Source of the DNA: Alkalibacter sp964582705
GTDB taxonomy: Bacteria > Bacillota > Clostridia > Eubacteriales > Alkalibacteraceae
DNA length: 25,787 nt
Direction of reading: 5' to 3'
Assembly: GCA_964582705.1 (NCBI GenBank)
Contig: CAZOTE010000025.1
Span: 1-25,787 of the forward strand
Position numbers and translations under genes: made by a program. Positions 8,008 through 16,443 of the stretch are shown one piece after another. Position 1 is the stretch's first letter. Each line of letters begins with the position of its first letter. Under the pieces are notes generated by a model. The model did not search any database, had not been told where the DNA came from, and was given only the letters and a program-made list of their open reading frames with translations.

Positions 8008-8811
8008 ATGAATAGAGTTTTTGACAGGACTTTTCTTCAATACCAATTGGCAGCACTGAGACACAACAAATACAAAAAGAACGTGTTTTTCCCTAATATA
8101 CTGTTGTTGTTGGCTGCGGTTTATTTTTACGACAGGCCGATTTTTGCGGCCGGATTCGTAGCGTTGGCTGCCGGTGTAATAGCCTATGGGCATTTCAGAT
8201 TTAGAAAAGAGGCCAATGCGTCGGAGGAAAAATTCGACTTGTTTTTGGGCAAGCGCTTTAACGATTACGACAAGCAGATGAAAAAGAAAAAGGACACCAG
8301 CTTTATCGTACAAAGATATGCCATCGGAGTTGAAATAGGTAAAGTCGGGGTCGATGAGGCGATAGAAAAGATAACTGAAGGGATGAAAGAAGATCCACAG
8401 TCCAAGAGGTACGTCTACAACTATCTCTTAAGCCTTCATATTTTAAAATATGGGGATGAAACCAAAAAAATTCCGGGAGAGTACATCGAATACCTGGATA
8501 AAGCCTATAAAACGGAGCAGAACATAAACATATTGACGGAAGCTATAAAAAATGCGATCTGGCTGAAGGACTACAGCAAAGCCATCAAACTGTCCGAGAA
8601 GGCTGAAACTGAGCTGAAGAACATCAAAAAGATCAGAAACCCTGCCTTCAACGCCATATACAGAACCACTATTATTTCGGTTCCCTATTACAAAGGAGTC
8701 GCCCACAAAAATACAAATAACGGCAAGAAGGCAAGGGAAAGCTTCGACCTAGCTCTAAAGAATTGCAAGGCAGATAAGCTTAAGATGAAAATACTCGAGA
8801 TGAAAAATTAA
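8008..8811 (+). CDS. Hypothetical protein with two N-terminal membrane helices
   Basis: I do not recognise this 267-residue protein. Residues ~1-24 are polar and basic (FDRTFLQYQLAALRHNKYKK). Two hydrophobic segments follow (~27-43 and ~46-62) separated by a tight turn (DRPIF), so the ends probably both face the cytoplasm. The remaining ~200 residues are Lys/Glu-rich and helical. Blocks such as SKAIKLSEKAETELKN and KKARESFDLALKNC look like the helix pairs of TPR repeats, but I cannot define a clean repeat register. The ATG is preceded by GAGGAGAGG with an A/T-rich spacer. It lies 19 bases after tex and 58 before the ribU-like gene, so it belongs to the secA-to-ribU transcription unit. A membrane-tethered scaffold role is a guess only. 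Confidence 0.75.
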   Translation: MNRVFDRTFLQYQLAALRHNKYKKNVFFPNILLLLAAVYFYDRPIFAAGFVALAAGVIAYGHFRFRKEANASEEKFDLFLGKRFNDYDKQMKKKKDTSFIVQRYAIGVEIGKVGVDEAIEKITEGMKEDPQSKRYVYNYLLSLHILKYGDETKKIPGEYIEYLDKAYKTEQNINILTEAIKNAIWLKDYSKAIKLSEKAETELKNIKKIRNPAFNAIYRTTIISVPYYKGVAHKNTNNGKKARESFDLALKNCKADKLKMKILEMKN

Positions 8812-8869
8812 GAGAGTTGGACGTCGATGAAAGTTTTTTTCAATGAGTTGACAAAACAAGGAGGATAAT

Positions 8870-9454
8870 ATGCAAAACAGCAAGACAAAATTTTTAACCA
8901 GGGTAGGGGTGCTAAGCACGATTGCTTTTGCACTGATGTACCTGGAATTTTCAGTACCTTTATTTCCGGCATTCCTGAAGTTTGACCTAAGCGACGTACC
9001 GGCTCTTTTAGGAGGATTTGCGCTAGGGCCTTTGGCCGGAACCGTAATTGAACTTATAAAGAACTTATTGTTTTTATTTATCAAAGGCACGACGACCGGA
9101 GGGGTTGGAGAGCTCGCCAATTTCGTCATAGGGACAGCTTGGGTAGTGCCTGCGGCGATTATATATAGAAAAAACAAGACGAAAAAAAACGCCATAAAGG
9201 CCTTGGTGGCAGGTGCGGTTTCCATGGTAGTGGCAGCTGCGTTGCTAAACTACTTTGTCATGCTCCCGCTATATGCAAAGATTATGCCTATCGAAGCTAT
9301 TATAGCGATGGGATCCGCAGTAAACCCAAATATAGTCAGTTTTGAAACTCTTGTACTGTTTGGAATAACGCCATTTAATATCTTTAAGACTTCTATAGTG
9401 TCGGTAGTGACGGCATTGATGTATAAAAAAGTTTCGCCTGTTCTACACAAATAG
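8870..9454 (+). CDS. ribU: ECF transporter S component, riboflavin type (RibU-like)
   Basis: The 194-residue integral membrane protein has six predicted helices. It carries the signature blocks of RibU S components: FLKFDLSDVPALLGGFALGP (~35-54), AGTVIELIKNLLF, GGVGELANFVIGTAW, ALLNYFVMLPLY and FGITPFNIFKTSIVSVV. RibU binds riboflavin and works with the shared EcfA/EcfA'/EcfT energising module, which is not encoded here. Many Firmicutes place ribU behind an FMN riboswitch, but the upstream gap is only 58 bases and holds no such structure. Regulation by flavin, if any, must come from elsewhere. Start ATG has a strong AAGGAGG site seven to eight bases upstream. The vitamin specificity is inferred from motifs; another flavin-like substrate is possible. 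Confidence 0.85.
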   Translation: MQNSKTKFLTRVGVLSTIAFALMYLEFSVPLFPAFLKFDLSDVPALLGGFALGPLAGTVIELIKNLLFLFIKGTTTGGVGELANFVIGTAWVVPAAIIYRKNKTKKNAIKALVAGAVSMVVAAALLNYFVMLPLYAKIMPIEAIIAMGSAVNPNIVSFETLVLFGITPFNIFKTSIVSVVTALMYKKVSPVLHK

Positions 9455-9468
9455 AATAAATCTAATCG

Positions 9469-9492
9469 TAAGGCGTCCTGTTGGGCGTCTTA
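9469..9492 (+). terminator. Terminator after the ribU-like gene
   Basis: TAAGGCGTCC (9469-9478) pairs with GGGCGTCTTA (9483-9492) around a TGTT loop, ten pairs including two G-U. The downstream tract is T-rich but interrupted (TTCTCGTTT), so termination may be partial. Confidence 0.6.
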
Positions 9493-9533
9493 TTCTCGTT
9501 TGAGCCTTATGACTACTATTAAGGAGCTTTTTT

Positions 9534-9559
9534 TGATATAATAAAATATCAATTATAAT
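9534..9559 (+). promoter_or_regulatory. Promoter region for the metH-like / tsaE cluster
   Basis: TGATATAAT (9534-9542) is an extended -10, the same nine bases as in front of secA, and follows a run of seven T. A second perfect TATAAT lies at 9554-9559. With TTTTGA at 9531-9536 as a weak -35 it would have a 17-base spacer, but its transcript would start within about seven bases of the coding start, so the first site is more plausible. The ribosome site is GGGGG at 9562-9566. Confidence 0.55.
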
Positions 9560-9572
9560 TTGGGGGTATCAC

Positions 9573-11297
9573 ATGAAAAGATTTAACTTTAATAACGATA
9601 GATACATTTTTTTTGACGGAGCAATGGGAACCCAGCTTCAAATGGAAGTTAAGGAGAATATCCTTCCGGAAGAAGTCAATATAAAATATCCTGACGTTCT
9701 GGAAATGATACATAAAAGATATGTAGATGCAGGTGCAGATGTAATAACTACCAATACATTCGGAGCCAATGAGTTTAAACTGGAGAAGGTGGGCCTTGCT
9801 CCCGAAGAAGTGATAAAAGCAGGTGTGATTTGCGCCAGAAAAGCGGCGGGGGAGAGAGCTGTTGCTTTGGATGTAGGTCCCTTGGGTAAGATGTTCGTGC
9901 CCATGGGCGATCTCACATTTGACTTGGCATATAAAGCCTTTGCCAGACAGATGATCGCAGGGGAAAAGGCAGGATGCGATCTGATAATAATAGAAACGAT
10001 GACCGACCTTTATGAGATGAAGTGTGCCGTACTGGCAGCCAAGGAAAATACATCTCTTCCGGTGATATGCACCATGACATTTGAAGAAAATGGGAAGACC
10101 TTTATGGGTGCGGACTCTAAGTCGATGGTCGCCTTGTTGGAAGGAATGGGCGTGGATGCCCTGGGGGTAAACTGCTCATTGGGACCTGACAAGCTGATTG
10201 GCACAGTCGAAGAAATTCTTAAGAACTCCTCGATACCTGTAATAGTGCAGCCAAATGCAGGAATACCCGTTTACAAGGACGAGGAGACAACCTATGATAT
10301 AACCAAGGAGCAGTTTGCAGATGCAATGGTAAAAATGGCGGACATGGGGGTTTTGATTCTGGGGGGATGCTGTGGGACTACTCCTGAGTACATTTCAAAT
10401 CTCATTAAGGCTCTTGAAGGAAAAAAACCTATAAAACCGGCACCTAAAGATATTGCAGTCGCATGCTCCAGCAGGAAATGCGTATACTTGGAGGATAAAG
10501 TGGTCTCAATATCTGAAAACATGATTCCGCATGGAAATGAAAAGGTGACAAAGATACTTAGAAGCGGCAATTACAGAAAGCTGGTTTCAATTGCAAGAGA
10601 GATGAAAAACAAGGGAGCAGATATACTAAACATAAATACCAACCTCGAAGGAGTTGAAGAAAAAGCTGTTATGGTGGATGTGGTCAACGCCATTCAGCAA
10701 ACCGTGGATATACCCTTGCAGATAGAGACTAAAGACGTGGACGTTTTAGAAGCGGCGCTAAGGACTTACAGCGGCAAAGCATTTATCAACTCTGTAGACG
10801 GCACGGAAAAGTCAATGAAGGAAGTTTTTCCTATCATGAAAAAGTATGGCGGCGTCGCTATAGCTCTTCTCATAGATGAAGAAGGGTTGGGAGAAACAGG
10901 AGAGAAAAGGCTTGAAATAGCTGCAAAAATATTAAGTGAAGCAAAAAAATACGGTCTAGGCAAAAAAGATTTTGTTTTTGATTGCCTGTCCCTGCCTGCT
11001 GCAACGAATCAGGAAAATCTGCTTGAAGCTCTTAAGGCAATCAGGCTTATTAAGGAAAACCTCGGGGGGAAAACCCTTATGGGGATAGGAAACGTGTCCT
11101 ACAAGCTGCCTGAGAGAGGTCTGCTGAATAGGACATATCTTGCAATGGCTCTTGGAGCAGGTCTAGATGCATTTATCATGGACTTTAATGACGACGGAAT
11201 GAAAGAAACGTTAAACGCCGCAGAAGTGATTTTGAATATCGATAAATCTGCAGAAAAATACATTGAAACTTATGCAAAAAAAGATGAAAACAGTTGA
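9573..11297 (+). CDS. MetH-like homocysteine S-methyltransferase / pterin-binding domain protein, no B12 domains
   Basis: The 574-residue protein matches the first two modules of cobalamin-dependent methionine synthase. Residues ~1-285 form the homocysteine-binding barrel: FFDGAMGTQLQ, TNTFGANEFKL, and a complete zinc-thiolate set at C201 (GVNCSLGP) and C266/C267 (GGCCGTTPEY). Residues ~300-565 form a pterin-binding (DHPS-like) barrel related to the methyl-THF domain, ending GIGNVSYKLPERGLLNRTYLAMALGAGLDA (written here only as a landmark region, ~508-535). The B12-binding and reactivation modules are absent, as in split clostridial systems using a separate corrinoid protein. Key pterin positions are altered: GERxN reads SENMI (314-318), the usual Asp in ADILDVN is N353, and DSxN reads ETKD (385-388). 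Real methyl donor is therefore uncertain. ATG 9573 follows a GGGGG site. Confidence 0.85.
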   Translation: MKRFNFNNDRYIFFDGAMGTQLQMEVKENILPEEVNIKYPDVLEMIHKRYVDAGADVITTNTFGANEFKLEKVGLAPEEVIKAGVICARKAAGERAVALDVGPLGKMFVPMGDLTFDLAYKAFARQMIAGEKAGCDLIIIETMTDLYEMKCAVLAAKENTSLPVICTMTFEENGKTFMGADSKSMVALLEGMGVDALGVNCSLGPDKLIGTVEEILKNSSIPVIVQPNAGIPVYKDEETTYDITKEQFADAMVKMADMGVLILGGCCGTTPEYISNLIKALEGKKPIKPAPKDIAVACSSRKCVYLEDKVVSISENMIPHGNEKVTKILRSGNYRKLVSIAREMKNKGADILNINTNLEGVEEKAVMVDVVNAIQQTVDIPLQIETKDVDVLEAALRTYSGKAFINSVDGTEKSMKEVFPIMKKYGGVAIALLIDEEGLGETGEKRLEIAAKILSEAKKYGLGKKDFVFDCLSLPAATNQENLLEALKAIRLIKENLGGKTLMGIGNVSYKLPERGLLNRTYLAMALGAGLDAFIMDFNDDGMKETLNAAEVILNIDKSAEKYIETYAKKDENS

Positions 11298-11329
11298 TTT
11301 GAATGCTCTGTAACAACCGGGAGGAAGAT

Positions 11330-11815
11330 ATGGCTTGTTGTGAAATGAAATATTTGTCAAGATCTCCTCAGGAGACTTTGACCCTGGGGATTGAGATAGG
11401 AAAATTATTAACGGAGGGACAAGTAGTTTGCCTGGAAGGCGAAATGGGCGGGGGCAAGACCGCTTTGAGCCAGGCAATGCTAAGAGGTCTTGGCGTGGAA
11501 GGCTATATTACAAGTCCTACATACAGCATCGTCAATGAATATGAAGCTAAAGGCATGAAGCTTTACCACTTTGATATATACAGAGTGGAAAGCGCCGAAG
11601 AGCTATACGACATAGGCTTTGAAGAATATCTAAAGAATTCTATTGCTATAATTGAATGGCCTCAGATCATTAGAGAAGATTTAAAGGGGTCGGTATTGGA
11701 CATAATTATTTTAAAGACAGCAAATGAAAATGAGCGGATCATCAGTTTGAAAGGTCCATGCCCCTTGATAGGGGAATTGAAGAAAAAACTTGGGGAGAAA
11801 GGAATAGACATATGA
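11330..11815 (+). CDS. tsaE: tRNA t6A37 biosynthesis ATPase TsaE
   Basis: The 161-residue P-loop protein is the ATPase partner of TsaB and TsaD in making N6-threonylcarbamoyladenosine at position 37 of ANN-decoding tRNAs. The Walker A loop is GEMGGGKT (G37-T44), followed by SPTYSIVNEYE and YHFDIYRVESAEELYDIGFEEYL and IEWP, all typical of the family (YjeE/YdiB). I place the start at ATG 11330 because GGGAGG lies six to seven bases upstream; an in-frame ATG at 11303 has no ribosome site and would add nine unlikely residues. The gene follows the metH-like stop by 32 bases. Its TGA overlaps the tsaB ATG (ATGA), so the two are translationally coupled. Confidence 0.94.
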   Translation: MACCEMKYLSRSPQETLTLGIEIGKLLTEGQVVCLEGEMGGGKTALSQAMLRGLGVEGYITSPTYSIVNEYEAKGMKLYHFDIYRVESAEELYDIGFEEYLKNSIAIIEWPQIIREDLKGSVLDIIILKTANENERIISLKGPCPLIGELKKKLGEKGIDI

Positions 11816-12531
11816 TTATACTTGGAATAGACACTTCCACTGCCTCCACGTCTGTGGCTGTAAGCATTGACGGCGAAACCGTTTGTGAAATTACTGCAAA
11901 TCACAGGCAGACCCACTCAGAGCAGCTGATGCACCTGGTGGATGAAGTCCTAAAGATGTCCTCCCTGACGCTTTCAGAAATTGACTGCTTTGCATGCGTA
12001 AATGGTCCCGGATCATTTACAGGACTTAGAATCGGGGCGGCCTCTGTCAAGGGAATGGCTCAATTTGAAGGCAAGTCCATAGTAGGAGTCTCCTTGCTTG
12101 AGGTACTGGCTTACGGAGCAGGAGCATTTCAAGGATTGATATGCCCCATGGTGGATGCCCAGAGAGATCAGGTTTATGCCGGTTTTTACAAATGGGAAGA
12201 TGGCAGGCTTGAGTCTGTAAAAAAAGATATGGTGGCAGGAATAAAAGAAGCGACAAGCTTTGCCCTCTCTTTTGACCTTCCGGTGGCGTTTACCGGGGAT
12301 GGGATAAAAAAGCTGGGTGAAATGCCGGAGCAAAAAGATGGAGACTTTACTATACTCAAGGCGCCTTACAGAATACCAAAGGCGGGAATGCTCTGTTATG
12401 CCGCTTGGGAAAAGGCTATGAAGAAAGAAAATATTTACACCTGGGAAGAATTTGAACCGGATTATTTTAGAAAATCCCAGGCTGAAATTCAAATGGATAA
12501 AAAGAGAGATGAAAAAAATGAGCAGGTATAA
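11812..12531 (+). CDS. tsaB: tRNA t6A37 biosynthesis protein TsaB
   Basis: The 239-residue protein belongs to the ASKHA fold and is the non-catalytic dimerisation partner of TsaD. It begins MIILGIDTSTASTSVAVSI and carries CVNGPGSFTGLRIG and PMVDAQRDQVYAG, the standard TsaB blocks. The start is the ATG at 11812, which overlaps the tsaE stop by four bases and has GGGAGAAAGG upstream. A longer reading from 11758 would lie wholly within tsaE and add 18 residues not seen in the family. The C-terminus (KAMKKENIYTWEEFEPDYFRKSQAEIQMDKK) matches the usual PxYLRxxxAE ending of TsaB. The stop lies 14 bases inside the next gene. In most Firmicutes rimI and tsaD would follow directly; here they are about 8.3 kb away. 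Confidence 0.94.
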   Translation: MIILGIDTSTASTSVAVSIDGETVCEITANHRQTHSEQLMHLVDEVLKMSSLTLSEIDCFACVNGPGSFTGLRIGAASVKGMAQFEGKSIVGVSLLEVLAYGAGAFQGLICPMVDAQRDQVYAGFYKWEDGRLESVKKDMVAGIKEATSFALSFDLPVAFTGDGIKKLGEMPEQKDGDFTILKAPYRIPKAGMLCYAAWEKAMKKENIYTWEEFEPDYFRKSQAEIQMDKKRDEKNEQV

Positions 12532-13606
12532 ATTCATTCACACAGGAGATCTGCATTTAGGCTGTGGACTGAAAACATCAGGGCTCCCGGAAAGCGTCAG
12601 GGAGGATTTGAGAGTGGATGTATGGAAGGCTTTGGATGTGATAATAAACTACTGCAGAGACAAAAAGACAGATTTTTTGTTTATTGCAGGGGATCTTTTT
12701 GAACACGACCTTTTCAAGATGTCGGATCTTAAAATGTTGGCTTCGTATTTTAATTCCTTGAAAGACACAAAGATCTTTGTTTCACCGGGCAACCATGACG
12801 CTTTAGGTGGACTGATGTCATACCCGGCAGTGGACTGGCCGGAAAACACCCATATTTTCAGCGGTGAAAAGATTGAGGAAGTGAAAGTGGACGACTGGCT
12901 TTCTGTCTGGGGCTACGGATGGAAAGGCGAGTATTTAAAAGAGCTCCACCCCTTAATCGGTGCCATGCCTGATGTTTTCAGAACCAATGTGCTGATACTC
13001 CATGGAGATGCCATAGATTCTGAATCTCCCTATCTTCCGGTAAAAAATGATTTGGAGTATTTAAACAAGTTTGACTACGTTGCCATGGGGCACATTCATA
13101 AGCCGATACAGCAAAATCGTAAAATAAAATATAGCGGATCCCCATTGTCCTTAAGCTTTAAAGACGAAGGGAAAAGAGGCGTGATAAAAGGGGACTTGGC
13201 AAAGGGTGAAGTAACCACTGAGTTTTTACCCCTTGAGTTCAGGCAGTTTCATGTGGAATCCATTGAAATCCAGCCTGAGGAGGATTATATACAGATATGC
13301 GATAAGATAAAGAAGCTGTCGGTAAACAAGAACAGGGATCTATTTAGAATCACCTTGACGGGGATAATCAACGCCGATGTGGATCTGGACATGATCAGAC
13401 AGGGCATAGTTGATAGTTTCTATCATGTGGAGCTTATTGATTCATCCATAAAAGATTACGATCTAGAGGGTCTTTATGCCCAAAATGAGAACAACATAAT
13501 CGGAAGGTTCATTAAGGAAATGGCACTTTTGGATTTAAACGATATTACTAACAGGCAGGCACTGTACCACGGTTTAGAGGCACTGCTTCAGGAGAGACAG
13601 CCATGA
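12518..13606 (+). CDS. SbcD/Mre11-like DNA repair exonuclease (YhaO type)
   Basis: The 362-residue protein has all five calcineurin-like metallophosphoesterase motifs: GDLHLG (D11, H13), GDLFEHD (D59), GNHD (N92-D94), HGD (H162) and GHIH (H192, H194). These bind the two manganese ions of SbcD/Mre11 nucleases, which process DNA ends with a Rad50-like ATPase. Here the next gene is such an ATPase, overlapping by four bases (ATGA), so they surely act as a pair. The C-terminal part (~245-362) is a family-specific cap. Start chosen at ATG 12518, inside the tsaB 3' end. An ATG three codons earlier sits on the purine-rich ribosome site and is less likely, and the distant 12452 ATG is a shadow within tsaB. 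The length and partner fit the B. subtilis YhaO/YhaN pair better than classical SbcCD. Confidence 0.88.
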   Translation: MSRYKFIHTGDLHLGCGLKTSGLPESVREDLRVDVWKALDVIINYCRDKKTDFLFIAGDLFEHDLFKMSDLKMLASYFNSLKDTKIFVSPGNHDALGGLMSYPAVDWPENTHIFSGEKIEEVKVDDWLSVWGYGWKGEYLKELHPLIGAMPDVFRTNVLILHGDAIDSESPYLPVKNDLEYLNKFDYVAMGHIHKPIQQNRKIKYSGSPLSLSFKDEGKRGVIKGDLAKGEVTTEFLPLEFRQFHVESIEIQPEEDYIQICDKIKKLSVNKNRDLFRITLTGIINADVDLDMIRQGIVDSFYHVELIDSSIKDYDLEGLYAQNENNIIGRFIKEMALLDLNDITNRQALYHGLEALLQERQP

Positions 13607-15987
13607 TAATAAAAGAACTTAATCTGACAGCTTTCGGCAAATTTAAAAACGAGAAGATACTCCTTGAAGATGGGATAAACCTAGTCTACGGAGGCAACGA
13701 AACTGGCAAGTCTACCTTGCACAAATTTATAGAGGGGATGCTATTTGGATTTTTCAAAGATTCCTGGTCAAGAAGACTATACAACGAAGATTACGACAAG
13801 TACATGCCCGTGGAAGGCAATGATTACAGGGGCAGCATGCTTTTGGAGGCTGAAGGGAAATCCATCAGGATAGAGAGGAATTTTCTTAAGGGCAAAGACG
13901 AATTGAAGGTTTATGACGAAGCTACAGGAGAGGATATAACGGGATTTTTCCATTATGAGCCCGCTACGAAGATGTACTACTTGCTGGACCCCGGAATTTT
14001 AAACCGGAATCTGTACAAAAACACCGTCAGCATCGCTCAGCTAAAGGCAAAAACCGATGAGGACCTCGCAGAGGAACTTAAGGAGAGGATATTAAACTAC
14101 AGCCAGTCCGGGACGGATATTTCGGTGAACAAGGCGATTAAAAAATTGGAGAAGAAGCTTGAGCAAAATGGCACTGAAAGAAGAAAAGGGTCCCATCTTA
14201 ACCTGATAGTGGAAAAAATAGAAGCACTTCAAAATGAATTTGATAAAGCTGAAAAGATACAAAAACGGATAATGGAACTTACGGATCAAAAAAAGGCATT
14301 GGTGTTGGAGGAAGAACAACAGAAAAATGAACTTGATAATCTAATCAACAGGCTTGAAAACCTTGAGGTGAAGAATATCTATCAGAAGTTCAACAATTAC
14401 AAAAAACTAAGGGAAGAACAAGACTCCTTGGAGCTTGACTTAGAAAGCCACACGAACCAGTTCGTTTCCGAAGAGGATTTAAGGGAGATTTTATTGAACC
14501 ACCAGGAAATGAACAGGCTCCGAGAAGACATTGAAGGCTCATATGAGTACCTGGCAAAAATCGAGTCAGAAATAGCAAGGCTCAAAGATGAATTTAACCT
14601 CCATGATGAAAACTTAATAAGCGAATCCTATCTTGAAGATAGGGACAGGTTGTTCGAGCTTAAGGAAGAAAAAATACATATAAGCCAAGATATCAAAAAA
14701 AGAGGTGTTAAGAGGCATAAAAACAATGCGGTAGGCTTAGCTTTCTCCGGGATTTGCGCCGGACTTTGTTTTTACGCAGGAAGCCTATACAGCAATATAT
14801 ACATGATGGGAGCAGGGGCATTCTTTGCATCTGTTGCCATGTATTTTCTCTTCAAGCTGTTGATGCTTAGAGGCAAGGGAATTGCCGGTTCTGAACTGGA
14901 AAATTTAAAGTCTAGAATCATAGAGATAGATGTGTCTGTAGAGGATATCTTGTCAAGATATGATGCGGTCAGCCTAAATGATCTTAAAGAAAAATGGGAG
15001 CAGATCAAATCTAAGCGTCTGCGCTACAGCGAAGAAATAGACAGGATAAAAATATTGACGGACAGATTGGCATACGTGGGAGAGAACATTAAAAATTTTG
15101 AGGAAACCTATATAGACAGGCAAAAGATGCACTCGGATAAGCTGGAAATTTACCAGGTCGAAAGTCTTGAAGAGCTATTGGCATCTTACGAGAAGCAAAA
15201 GAATATCAGAAAAAAGGCGCTTAGGCTGGAAGAGGTCATAAGGACCATGGATATGCTCATGGACAAAGAAGAGTACAAAAAGCTGGAAGACTTCTTTAGA
15301 GGAAAGGGTTTGCCTGAATCCTACAAGGAGGACCCTGAAAGCTTGAAGCTGCAGATTGCAAAGCTGAAGGACAAGATCGGACAAACCACCACGCTAAAGG
15401 ATAAAGCCGAAGGGGAGATCCTGGCGCTGGAAAAGGATGTGCGCCTTCCGCAGATAATCAAAGAGGACATTGAGTACATGGAGGAACTGAAGGCTAGGAA
15501 TACAAGCAAATCCCAATCCATAGCTTTGGCAATAAATAAAATAAATGAGGCGTCGAAGCAGATGCATTCAGAAATAGCTCCGGAGCTTAATAAAAATCTA
15601 GGTGAGCTAATGGAGAAAATCACGAAAAGATATAAAAGCTTCAAGGTGTCAAAAGACATCAATATAAGCGTGGAAGACCCGGTTTCCGGTATGCTTATGG
15701 AAGCTAGGCATCTGAGCATGGGAACAGTGGATCAGCTCTATTTCTCGCTTAGGATAGGAATGGCAAAGATACTCGGGATAGATGGATTCCCTTTGATTTT
15801 GGATGAATCCTTTCTGCAATACGACGACGAACGGTTGAAAAGGGCTTTGGAGATACTGGTAGAAGAAAGCGTAAATAGGCAGATAATCTTATTTACATCC
15901 CAGAACAGAGAAGGTGATGTCTTAAGGAAAACAAAATCTATATCCAATATAATTAATCTTAATGATCTGGAGGGATCGGCATGTTAA
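13603..15987 (+). CDS. SbcC/Rad50-like ATPase with internal membrane helices (YhaN type)
   Basis: The 794-residue ABC-type ATPase is the likely partner of the upstream nuclease. Walker A is GGNETGKST (G30-T38). A signature-like LSMGT (704-708) and Walker B LILDES (731-736) are at the C-terminus, so the two ends form one ATPase head with a long insertion between. The insertion is coiled coil (~180-360 and ~430-680). At its tip, where Rad50 has a CxxC zinc hook, residues ~374-423 instead carry two strongly hydrophobic helices (AVGLAFSGICAGLCFYAG, then MMGAGAFFASVAMYFLFKLL). This implies that the coiled coil is anchored in the membrane and there is no hook. Start ATG overlaps the nuclease stop; GGAGAG lies about ten bases upstream. 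Its stop overlaps the next gene by seven bases. Confidence 0.86.
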   Translation: MIIKELNLTAFGKFKNEKILLEDGINLVYGGNETGKSTLHKFIEGMLFGFFKDSWSRRLYNEDYDKYMPVEGNDYRGSMLLEAEGKSIRIERNFLKGKDELKVYDEATGEDITGFFHYEPATKMYYLLDPGILNRNLYKNTVSIAQLKAKTDEDLAEELKERILNYSQSGTDISVNKAIKKLEKKLEQNGTERRKGSHLNLIVEKIEALQNEFDKAEKIQKRIMELTDQKKALVLEEEQQKNELDNLINRLENLEVKNIYQKFNNYKKLREEQDSLELDLESHTNQFVSEEDLREILLNHQEMNRLREDIEGSYEYLAKIESEIARLKDEFNLHDENLISESYLEDRDRLFELKEEKIHISQDIKKRGVKRHKNNAVGLAFSGICAGLCFYAGSLYSNIYMMGAGAFFASVAMYFLFKLLMLRGKGIAGSELENLKSRIIEIDVSVEDILSRYDAVSLNDLKEKWEQIKSKRLRYSEEIDRIKILTDRLAYVGENIKNFEETYIDRQKMHSDKLEIYQVESLEELLASYEKQKNIRKKALRLEEVIRTMDMLMDKEEYKKLEDFFRGKGLPESYKEDPESLKLQIAKLKDKIGQTTTLKDKAEGEILALEKDVRLPQIIKEDIEYMEELKARNTSKSQSIALAINKINEASKQMHSEIAPELNKNLGELMEKITKRYKSFKVSKDINISVEDPVSGMLMEARHLSMGTVDQLYFSLRIGMAKILGIDGFPLILDESFLQYDDERLKRALEILVEESVNRQIILFTSQNREGDVLRKTKSISNIINLNDLEGSAC

Positions 15988-16427
15988 GCGAAAAAGCGAA
16001 AAAATACGTTGAAAGTGAATTTGCCTACGGAGAAGACCATAAGCTGTACCACTACAACTGTGCAGAAACGCTTTTAAACAGCTGTAATGAAGAATATTGT
16101 CTGGATCTTGACGCCAAGGCGCTGAAAATGATGGTTCCCTTTGGCGGAGGATTTTACTGCGAAAAAGCATGCGGCGTGCTCACCGGAGCATTGGCGGCGG
16201 CAGGAGTCATGTACGCACAGGACAAGCCAACAACCAACGAAAAGGTAAAAGCTTTCGCTCAAAAATGGGTAGAAGCCTTCGAAAAGGAATTTGGATCTAC
16301 TGAATGCGTGGACGTCAAAAGAGACCACAAGCACGAGACGAAAAAATGCGGCCCTGTCATGATAAGGGGAGCGCAGCTTTTTGAGGAAGTAGTGAAAGAA
16401 TTTGAAGATGAGTGGAAGGCAAAATAA
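15981..16427 (+). CDS. C_GCAxxG_C_C family redox-type protein
   Basis: The 148-residue cytoplasmic protein has the pattern of the C_GCAxxG_C_C family: NCAETLL (~27-33), GGGFYCEKACGVLTGAL (~52-68, containing the C-x-x-x-CG core), FGSTECVDVKRD (~104-115) and KKCGPVM (~121-127). The conserved cysteines suggest a redox or metal/cofactor role, and relatives are often found near electron-transfer genes, but no activity is established that I know of. The ATG lies seven bases inside the end of the SbcC-like gene, with GGAGGGATC just upstream. The stop is 16 bases before mnmA. Sitting next to a thiolase for tRNA sulfur transfer invites a sulfur-handling guess, which is inference only. Confidence 0.85.
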   Translation: MLSEKAKKYVESEFAYGEDHKLYHYNCAETLLNSCNEEYCLDLDAKALKMMVPFGGGFYCEKACGVLTGALAAAGVMYAQDKPTTNEKVKAFAQKWVEAFEKEFGSTECVDVKRDHKHETKKCGPVMIRGAQLFEEVVKEFEDEWKAK

Positions 16428-16443
16428 ATAGAGGGATGATTTA

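Noticed and set aside
8848..8853. Consensus-like TTGACA before the ribU-like gene as a promoter
   Set aside because: A -10 at proper spacing would fall within the coding start and no TATAAT-like sequence is present there.
8812..8869. FMN riboswitch before the ribU-like gene
   Set aside because: The gap is only 58 bases and lacks the conserved stems of the FMN element.
9455..9572. SAM or cobalamin riboswitch before the metH-like gene
   Set aside because: The 118 bases are taken up by a terminator-like hairpin and promoter elements; I see no riboswitch core sequence.
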